Assembly (NCBI GenBank): GCA_964630925.1
Contig: CAZVZK010000038.1
Span: forward strand, 9,822-73,821
Length of the DNA stretch: 64,000 nt
Reading direction: 5' to 3'
From: RGDT01 sp964630925
GTDB taxonomy: Bacteria; Planctomycetota; Planctomycetia; Gemmatales; Gemmataceae
Shown: positions 56,001-61,711 of the stretch, one piece after another
Position numbering within the stretch: position 1 is the stretch's first letter
Layout of the letters: every line of letters begins with the position of its first letter
Position numbers and translations under genes: made by a program
Notes under the pieces: model-generated
The model's input: the letters and a program-made list of their open reading frames with translations, nothing else
The model's database searches: none
What the model was told of the DNA's origin: nothing

Positions 56001-56374
56001 CGGAGGCCCTGTTCCAGCTCCGCAAGCCGCTGACATACGCCAAGGGCGCGCGGATCACGGTGCTGATGGACCAGCGGTTCGGGACGAACCACGTGATCGG
56101 CAAGTTCCGCATCTCGGTGACGGGGACGCCCGGCAATCTGGCGCTGAACGGGCCGCCGGCGGCGCTGGCGGGCATCCTGGCCGTCGAGCCGGCGAAGCGG
56201 ACGGCGCAGCAGAAGGCCACGCTGGAGGCGGCGTTCCGGGCGCAGGACGTGGAGCTGCAGCGGCTTGTGGCCGAGGCGGCGCGGGCCTACGAGCCGGTGG
56301 ACAGGCGGCACCCCGGCGTGCAGGACCTGGTCTGGGCGCTGATCAACAGCAAGGCGTTCCAGTTCAACCATTGA
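53078..56374 (+). CDS. PSD1/DUF1549-DUF1553 planctomycete cytochrome-like protein
   Basis: The protein has 1098 residues. A short signal-like N-terminus (LSLVAVLLLAAPAEK) is followed by an Ig-like BIG2 domain (about 20-110) and a first haem-type motif (LGCNAGTCHGAEAG, about 128). A second BIG2-like domain covers about 225-305. DUF1549 follows at about 320-500, with the second Cys motif (FNCNKCHDHPFERW), then DUF1553 at about 570-800 (SRREQVAKWLTSPHNQYFAR, SYVNRLWAYMTGVGL). Residues about 840-1000 form an extra beta-rich domain like a carbohydrate-binding module. CxxCH is present once as CNKCH; the first motif is also C-x4-CH-like (CNAGTCH). These proteins are exclusive to planctomycetes and relatives and are linked to exported polysaccharide use. 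The usual DUF1501 partner does not follow here. Confidence 0.9.
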   Translation: MTLSLVAVLLLAAPAEKLPDGVKLTKIEASPASIRIASPFAYAQVVLTGVTADGGRIDVTRMATFSAPASVNLTPAGLARPAADGKGTLTASLAGLKVEIPVEVTGQKETHETSFSRDVMPILSRLGCNAGTCHGAEAGRAGFKLSLRGYDPLFDHRALTDDLSARRVNRAAPDQSLMLLKLSGGVPHQGGVLTEPGQPYYDALRSWIASGSKLDTGAVRVKSVEVHPTSAVIALPGQKQQFAVIATYADGTRRDVTAEAFLESSNTEIATVDRASAVTSLRRGETAVMARYEGAYAAATLIVMGDRSGFAWKDVPAYNWIDELVQEKLKAVKVLPSDVCTDGEFVRRAYLDLTGTLPPVEATRAFLADTTPSKEKREKLIDSLIGGEDFIEHWTNKWADLLQVNRKFLGVNGAKAFREYIRKAVAENKRYDRFVYDVLTAKGSTLDSPAAAYYKTLRSADAVMENTTQLFLGVRFNCNKCHDHPFERWTQDQYYQLAAYFARVTRAEDPRNKGQRIAGSDVQPGGFPLIEVIGDAPGGEITHARTNTTTPPEFPYTHKDAAGAKDSRREQVAKWLTSPHNQYFARSYVNRLWAYMTGVGLIEPIDDIRAGNPPTNPKLLDRLTEEFIKSGFDTRHMLRLIARSRTYQHSVAANKWNEDDTVNYAKGTARRLPAEVLYDAIHKAAGAASRLPGLPSGARAAALIDSAQDAPGGFLDLLGKPPRESACECERVGGVQLGPVLTLVNGPVVGEAVADPANRIGALLRKEKDTRKIVEELYLAFLSRKPSAKELAATLEAIKDGEEDYEEQAAKHKAARAALTAHEKTIPARMVPWEASFSKKVDWHPTTLVNAVSKGKAKFEKQADGSLLVTGPIAAQELYTITIESPLKEITGIRLEVLPDDKLPAKGPGRADNGNFVLHELRLQAMEVGVPGKPAGVPLYNAQATFSQAGFEIAKAIDTNLGTGWAIAPNFGKATEALFQLRKPLTYAKGARITVLMDQRFGTNHVIGKFRISVTGTPGNLALNGPPAALAGILAVEPAKRTAQQKATLEAAFRAQDVELQRLVAEAARAYEPVDRRHPGVQDLVWALINSKAFQFNH

Positions 56375-56581
56375 CCGGACGAAGAGGCCGGAGGGGCGGA
56401 TGGGACGTGGGTGTCTTGTCCGTCCTGTCGAGGTCCGCTCGCATGGCTGGGCGGAGGGTCAGCCGCGTGGTTGATGACAACCAGCAGTACGCCTCCTTCG
56501 CCCTGTCCGACGGAGACGTGGCGTCGCGGTGACGTATGACCCAGAACGCAGAGTGGGCGGCAGCTCAGCCGCTGGACGTTG
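56375..56581. other. Short gene-less stretch after the PSD1 gene
   Basis: There is no gene. On the minus strand this is where the rest of the truncated PIN toxin gene would be expected, but I cannot recognise its C-terminal part here. Confidence 0.35.
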
Positions 56582-56683
56582 TCATCGCGGTTGGGTCGAG
56601 ATCAGGATCGCTTCGGGTGACAGCCTCGACGGGTCGAACAGGAACCAAACCACGGCCTGGGTGTCGGCCAGCACGTCGCTCAT
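56582..56683 (-). pseudogene. Truncated PIN-domain toxin
   Basis: Only 33 codons remain: MSDVLADTQAVVWFLFDPSR, then LSPEAILISTQPR and TGA. The opening VLADTxAVVWFL...DPSRLSPEA is the N-terminus of PIN-domain (VapC-like) toxins, whose first catalytic Asp is Asp7. Full PIN toxins have about 130 residues, so three quarters and the other acidic residues are lost and it should be inactive. Its ATG at 56683 overlaps the antitoxin stop as ATGA, the usual toxin-antitoxin coupling. The 3' part seems deleted. Confidence 0.75.
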
Positions 56684-56919
56684 GGCCCGCCCGCTTCCGG
56701 CAGGTCACGGGGGAAATTGGCCCACGCCTCGCGTCTGGCCTTGTCGAAGTCTTCGGGCGGCAGCGGCAGGTTCAAGCCGGCGAATCGCCCGCGCAACGGC
56801 GTGCGAGTGCCCGCAGGGGCGGAGGCCGGCGCCGCCTCGCGGAGCGATTCGACGAGCCGCTTGATGCTTTGGACTACCGGCTCCGGCAGGCCCGCGAGGT
56901 CGATCATCGTGCTGGACAT
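56680..56919 (-). CDS. Antitoxin of a broken PIN toxin pair
   Basis: The protein has 79 residues from ATG at 56919. An alternative ATG at 56931 lies only 5 bases after a TATGATG box (56937-56943), so transcription would probably start at or after it. The text MIDLAGLPEPVVQSIKRLVES and a tail LPPEDFDKARREAWANFPRD match a short antitoxin family common in Gemmata-type genomes, always before a PIN toxin. The N-terminal half is probably a DNA-binding or dimerising helix and the tail wraps the toxin. Its partner is truncated, so it is a remnant. Confidence 0.7.
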   Translation of the reverse strand: MSSTMIDLAGLPEPVVQSIKRLVESLREAAPASAPAGTRTPLRGRFAGLNLPLPPEDFDKARREAWANFPRDLPEAGGP

Positions 56920-56936
56920 GTTGTTCCCCATGCCCT

Positions 56937-56943
56937 CATCATA
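56937..56943 (-). promoter_or_regulatory. TATGATG promoter-like box before the antitoxin
   Basis: TATGATG on the minus strand lies 17 bases before the ATG at 56919 and 5 before that at 56931, favouring the shorter antitoxin. Confidence 0.4.
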
Positions 56944-56982
56944 CCGCCGGGCATTCTCCGGCGTCAGGGCGAATCCCGCGTC

Positions 56983-57729
56983 TCACCCGCCGACGCGCTT
57001 GACCTTGTAGCCGAGCCGCTCCAGCTCGGCGATGACGCGCTCGCGCTGGTCGCCCTGGATCTCGATACGCCCGTCCTTCACCGTGCCGCCGGTACCGCAT
57101 CGCGTCTTCAGCGTCGCCGCCAGCTCCTGCAAGCCGGCCTCGTCGAGCGGCACGTCGAACACCGTCGTGACGCCCTTGCCGCGGCGGCCCGCCGTCTCGC
57201 GGCCAACCTTCGCCGTCAGCGGCTTGCGAGGCGCCCCCTTGGCGGGGGGCGGCGGCGCGGGCGCATCTTCCGGCGGCGGACCGGTGCGTTCGCCGCCCCC
57301 GAGGATGCGCGCCACCAGGGCCATCACCTCGCGCTCGATCAGCGGCAGCACGCCGGGCGCGTCCTGCACGTCCCAGTACTCGACGGCCCCGGCCCGCGTG
57401 GGGTGGCGTTCGAGCATCAGGGGGGTATGCTCCTCGCGCAATAGGGCCACGACGCGCGTGGCGGCGGCGAAGTCGGCGTCGGTCACGGCGGCGGGCATGC
57501 GGGTGAGCGCCTCGCCCCCGAGGCCCATCGCGGCGAGCGCCTCGACGGCGGAGGGCGCCATCGGGCCGACGTTGCCGGTGCCACGCTCCAGGGCGAGGGC
57601 GCGTGAGGTGGCCCGCCAGGGGAGGCCCATGCGGGCGGCCACGGCGTTGAAGACGACCTCGGCGAACCGGCTGCGGTAGTAGTTGCCGGTGCAGAGGAAC
57701 AGGACCGACGCCTCGCCACGCTTCGCCAT
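56983..57729 (-). CDS. Low-molecular-weight phosphatase-like domain fused to a SUI1/YciH translation factor domain
   Basis: The protein has 248 residues from ATG at 57729 (GGGGGGTGG upstream). Residues 8-145 are of the low-molecular-weight tyrosine phosphatase/arsenate reductase type. The P-loop is VLFLCTGNYYRSRFAE with Cys13 and Arg19 in C-x5-R; the general-acid loop is probably WDVQDAPG (119-126). A Pro/Ala linker fills 147-172. Residues 173-248 are a SUI1 (eIF1/YciH) domain: GRETAGRRGKGVTTVFDVPL, KTRCGTGGTVKDGRIEIQGD, QRERVIAELERLGYKVKRVG. In other bacteria these are separate genes. The reading frame is uninterrupted through the linker. YciH-like factors affect start-codon choice and stress translation; a phosphatase tied to one is unusual. 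Confidence 0.85.
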   Translation of the reverse strand: MAKRGEASVLFLCTGNYYRSRFAEVVFNAVAARMGLPWRATSRALALERGTGNVGPMAPSAVEALAAMGLGGEALTRMPAAVTDADFAAATRVVALLREEHTPLMLERHPTRAGAVEYWDVQDAPGVLPLIEREVMALVARILGGGERTGPPPEDAPAPPPPAKGAPRKPLTAKVGRETAGRRGKGVTTVFDVPLDEAGLQELAATLKTRCGTGGTVKDGRIEIQGDQRERVIAELERLGYKVKRVGG

Positions 57730-57956
57730 GACCACCCCCCCCGCGGCCGATTCACGCACTGTCATCGTAGGCCGGCTGCCCCCACATTCTCCCCGTTCCC
57801 ACGCCGCGGCCGCCGTCACGCCTTGCCCAGGTGGGGCGTCAATCCCGCCCGGCGGATGCCGACGGCGCGACCTGGGCATCGTCGCGGCCGCCTGACGCTC
57901 GGGGAGCCGCCCATGCCGCCCCGGCACCAGATCCAACACGTTCACCGCGGCAGACG

Positions 57957-60900
57957 TCAGATCCATCCGCCGGAGAGCTGCCAGGCGGCCCACCACGCGG
58001 GCGGGCTGCGGCGCTCCGCCTTCCCCGCCACGATCTGCTCGCTGGCCTTGCCGGCGGCACGCAGGCCCGGCGTGCCACGCATCTTGCCGGCCCGCCCCTC
58101 GACCCATTCTGGATGGTGCAGGATGTCGAGCTGGGCCCGGCGCAGCGATTCGAGTTTGGAGAGCTTTTTCTGCCAGAGGTGGTGATAGAAGCGCTCCATC
58201 AGGACCGCCGTCGCCGCGTCGTGCACCGACCACAGCGACGACACCACCGACTTGCACCCGGCGACGGCGAAGGCACGCTGGAGGCCGAGGATGCCCTCGC
58301 CGCCCGCCTCCTTGCCCAACCCCGTTTGGCAGGCGGACAGGACGGCCAGCTCGACGGCGGACAGGTCCATCTCGGCCACCTCGCTGGCCTTCAACAGCCC
58401 GTCATCGGTCAGCGTCGGCCTGTTCGCCCCCGCCAGGACGATGCCCGACAGCAGCGCCGGATCCCAGCCCGTGACGCCCACCCTGCCGAGAAGGCCCGGC
58501 TTGCCCTTGTCGTCGTGGCCGAGGGCCGATTTCATGCTCGCCGGCGCGAAGTAGCCGTGCGTCGCCAGGTGCGCGAAGCGGTGCCGCGGCAGCGCCTCGG
58601 CGAGGGCCAACTTGGTCGCCTTCGTGCCGGCCAGGGACGACGTTCCTCCCTTCAACAGGGCGCGGAAACGGGCCGTGATGGCGTCCGCCTCCGGGCCGGT
58701 GGCTGGGAGGGGCCTCCAGGCGGCCTCTGGCCCGCCGCCGAAGTCCACGCCGCCGAGCGTCAGGAGGGACGGCTTGCCCTTGGCGGGCTGGAGGAGCTGC
58801 TCGAGGACTTGCGGGACGGGCAGGATGGCGAGGGGGACCTCCTCCAGCAGGTACTTGCCCTTCTCCTTCCCGGGCAGCGCCCCGAACGGCAGCCGGCCCA
58901 GCGCCTCGTCGGGCGAGATGAGGACGGCCTTGGCCCCGGCGAGGTGCCTCTCCAGGGGCGCCCAGACCGTCTCGCGCAGGCGGGTGGCGGCGGGGGAATC
59001 GCGGCCGGCCTCGATGGCCTCGCGCCAGGCGGCGATGCCGTCCTCGATGGGCGTCATCGGCCCGAGGTCGAGGCGCAGCGTGGGGGCGTCGGCGCGAACC
59101 ACCCAGGCGACGAGGCGGCGCCGCCACTTCTGGCCCCCGGCCGGCTTGTCCGGGTCGTTGCCCGTGTGGACGAGGAGGTCGATGAGGACGGCGCCCGCCG
59201 GGAGGCCGGCGCGGAAGGCCTCGCTCGCGGGCGGCTTGACGGCGAGGCGGAAGGCGGCGCTCAGCCGGGCCAGGCGCACCTCCAGGTCCTCCTTCTCCTG
59301 GATGAGCACCTCGGCCCGCTTGCGCGAGGGGGCGTCGGTGCGGGAGGCGAGCAGGGCCAGCGATCTCGCCTTGTCGCGCAGCTCGAGCGCCAGGGCGCGC
59401 GTGTCGGGGTCGGCCTCGGCGACGAGGAAGCGGCGGCGTGCCTGCTGGGCGGCGAAGGCCGACCCCTTCCAGGCGAGGACGTGGTTGTGGCTGAAGGAGG
59501 CGGACTCGTCGGGGATGGACAGGCGGATGTTCAGCCTGTAGCGGAGGTCGGCGGCGGCGGCGCGCTGCTGGCGTTCGGACTGGACGGAGGCGTCGAGGGC
59601 CAGCTGCCGGCGCGTGAGCGACATCGCCTGCTCGTGCAGGGGCAGCGCCGTCCCCGGCCGGCCCATCTCGTGATGCAGCGCGGCCAGGTTGTGGAGGCAC
59701 TGGGCGTGGTCGGGGTGCCGGGCGCCCAGGGCCTGCCTGGTGATCTCCAGGGCCTTCCGGGAAAGGGGCAGGGCCGCCTCGTGATCGCCCATCGCGTGAT
59801 ACAGCAAGGCCAGGCCGCCGAGGCTGGTGGCGTATCCGGGGTGCTTCTCGCCCAGCGTCCGCCTGCGGATCTCCAGGGCGTGCCGGCACAGGGGCAGGGC
59901 CGCCTCGTGGTCCCCCATCTCCCTGTGCAGCGCGGCCAGGTTGTGCAGGACGGCGGCGTGGCTGGGGTGGTTCTCGCCCCGCGTCTGCCTGGTGATCTCC
60001 AAGGCCTTCTGTTGCAAGGCCAGGGCGGCCTTGTACTCGCCCAGGTCGTGGTGGAGCGTGGCCAGGCTGTTGAGGCTCTGGGCGTAGTCGGGGTGTTTCT
60101 CGCCCAGGGCGCGCCCGCGGATCTCCAGGGCCTTCTGGTGCAGGGGGAGTGCGGCCTCGTGGTCGCCCATCGCCAGGTACAGCGTGGCGAGGCTGGCGAG
60201 GCAGGAGGCGTATCCGGGGTGCCTCTCGCCCAGCGTCTGCCTGAAGATCTCCAGGGCCTGGCGGTACAGGGGGAGGGCCGCCTTGTGGTCCCCCATGGAC
60301 TGGTGCAGCCCGGCCAGGCCGCCGAGGGCCTGGGCGAAGTGGGGGTGCTTCTCGCCCCAGGCATGCCTGGCGCCCTCCAGGGCCCGCCTGGACAGGGGGA
60401 GGGCCGCCTCGTGGTCGCCCATGGACTCGTGCAGCGAGGCCAGGCCTGCGAGGCTGGCGGCGTGGTGGGGGTGCTTCTCGCCCAGCGCCCGCCTGATGAT
60501 CTCCAGGGCCTTCCGGTACAGCGGCAGGGCGGCCTTGTGGTCCCCCATGTCGTGGTGCAGGGCGGCCAGGCTGTTGAGGCACTGGGCGTAATCTGGGTGC
60601 TTCTCGCCCAGGGCCTGCCTGGTGATCGCCAGGGCCTTCTGTTGGAGGGGCAGGGCCGTCGCGTGGTCGCCCATCTCCCTGTGCAGCGTGGCCAGGCTGC
60701 CGAGGCTTGTGGCGTAGTCGGGGTGCTTCTCGCCCAGCGTTTGCCTGCGGATCTCCAGGGCCTGCCGGTACAGGGGCAGCGCCGCCCCGAGGGCGCCCAT
60801 GGACCTGTGCAGCCCGGCCAGCCTGTTGAGGCTGTTGGCGTAGTCGGGGTGGCGCGTGCCCAGCGCCTGCCTGTAGACCTCCAGGGCCCGTCTGCACAGG

Positions 60901-61643
60901 GGCAGGGCCGACCCGTGGTCGCCCATGTCGTGGTGCAGGGCGGCCAGGTTGATGAGGCTGGTGGCGTAGGCGGGGTGCCTCTCGCCCCGCACCTGCCTGT
61001 TGAGCTCCAGGGCCTGGCGGTACAGGGGCAGCGCGGCCGCGTGGTCCCAGATGGCCTTGTGCATCAAGCCCAGGTTGTTGAGGCCGCTGGCGAACGAGGG
61101 GTGCTTCTCGCCCAGGACGTCCTTGTGGATCTCCAGGGCCTGTCTCGCCAGCGGGATCGCCTTCGCCGCCTGGCCCGCGCGGTACAAGGTGACGGCCTCG
61201 GCGTGGAGCGTCCGCGCCCGCGCCAGGGCCTCGCGCTGGGCCGGAGTCCGCTTCTGCTGGGCCAGCGCCTCGGCCAGCTCCAGCCGGGCGTCCACCGTCC
61301 GGTAATGGCCCTCCCCGTCCAACCGCCGGCGGGCCTCGATCACGATCCGGCGGTGGTCCGCCTCCTTGGCCCACTCCCCGCGTGCCTGGTGCGAGTTGCC
61401 GAGGCTCTCGGCCGTCGATTCCGTGCCGCGATGCCACGGGCCGAGCAGCGCCTGTTCGATCCGCAGCACCTTTCCCATCGTGGCGATGGCATCGGCGTGC
61501 TTCTTCTCCTGCCATGCCTTCATCGCGGCGTCCCACATCGCGTCCCGCTGGCGAAGCAAGTCCCCCTGCTCCGGCGTCGGCATCGCCGGCGGCGCGGCCG
61601 CGCACGTCCCCAGAGCCGCCACGCAGAGCATCAGACTCAGCAT
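57957..61643 (-). CDS. Exported CHAT-domain caspase-like protein with 12 TPR repeats
   Basis: The protein has 1228 residues from ATG at 61643; a longer in-frame extension overlaps the neighbour and is rejected. A signal peptide covers about 1-16 (LSLMLCVAALGTCAAAPP). After about 130 helical residues come twelve 42-residue TPR_10/12-type repeats built on LGEKHPDYAxSLxxLAxLHxxMG. The C-terminal ~350 residues form a CHAT domain with the catalytic pair His1029 (HLATHGYF) and Cys1105 (LSACQTG), then GLQRAFAVAGCKSVVSSLWS. CHAT domains are cysteine proteases of the caspase/separase type. The TPR part would sense or bind a partner. The export signal argues against a cytoplasmic CRISPR-like partner. 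Confidence 0.9.
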   Translation of the reverse strand: MLSLMLCVAALGTCAAAPPAMPTPEQGDLLRQRDAMWDAAMKAWQEKKHADAIATMGKVLRIEQALLGPWHRGTESTAESLGNSHQARGEWAKEADHRRIVIEARRRLDGEGHYRTVDARLELAEALAQQKRTPAQREALARARTLHAEAVTLYRAGQAAKAIPLARQALEIHKDVLGEKHPSFASGLNNLGLMHKAIWDHAAALPLYRQALELNRQVRGERHPAYATSLINLAALHHDMGDHGSALPLCRRALEVYRQALGTRHPDYANSLNRLAGLHRSMGALGAALPLYRQALEIRRQTLGEKHPDYATSLGSLATLHREMGDHATALPLQQKALAITRQALGEKHPDYAQCLNSLAALHHDMGDHKAALPLYRKALEIIRRALGEKHPHHAASLAGLASLHESMGDHEAALPLSRRALEGARHAWGEKHPHFAQALGGLAGLHQSMGDHKAALPLYRQALEIFRQTLGERHPGYASCLASLATLYLAMGDHEAALPLHQKALEIRGRALGEKHPDYAQSLNSLATLHHDLGEYKAALALQQKALEITRQTRGENHPSHAAVLHNLAALHREMGDHEAALPLCRHALEIRRRTLGEKHPGYATSLGGLALLYHAMGDHEAALPLSRKALEITRQALGARHPDHAQCLHNLAALHHEMGRPGTALPLHEQAMSLTRRQLALDASVQSERQQRAAAADLRYRLNIRLSIPDESASFSHNHVLAWKGSAFAAQQARRRFLVAEADPDTRALALELRDKARSLALLASRTDAPSRKRAEVLIQEKEDLEVRLARLSAAFRLAVKPPASEAFRAGLPAGAVLIDLLVHTGNDPDKPAGGQKWRRRLVAWVVRADAPTLRLDLGPMTPIEDGIAAWREAIEAGRDSPAATRLRETVWAPLERHLAGAKAVLISPDEALGRLPFGALPGKEKGKYLLEEVPLAILPVPQVLEQLLQPAKGKPSLLTLGGVDFGGGPEAAWRPLPATGPEADAITARFRALLKGGTSSLAGTKATKLALAEALPRHRFAHLATHGYFAPASMKSALGHDDKGKPGLLGRVGVTGWDPALLSGIVLAGANRPTLTDDGLLKASEVAEMDLSAVELAVLSACQTGLGKEAGGEGILGLQRAFAVAGCKSVVSSLWSVHDAATAVLMERFYHHLWQKKLSKLESLRRAQLDILHHPEWVEGRAGKMRGTPGLRAAGKASEQIVAGKAERRSPPAWWAAWQLSGGWI
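58000..61300. repeat. Tandem 126-bp coding repeats in the CHAT-TPR gene
   Basis: About twelve tandem 126-base units (about 59.65-61.15 kb) are similar at DNA level, each with a CTCGCCCAG-type word in forward reading. They encode the TPRs and explain many overlapping antisense reading frames. Regular spacing and high identity suggest recent expansion by slippage or unequal exchange. Confidence 0.7.
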
Positions 61644-61711
61644 GAGCGATCCCCCCGAATGCCGATGGACGCCCCTCATCCTGCTGCGCGAACCCCTCGC
61701 GTCGTCGGCAG

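Noticed and set aside
59650..61150. Regular ~126-bp repeats resembling a CRISPR or satellite array
   Set aside because: The units are in frame, encode TPRs and have no unique spacers.
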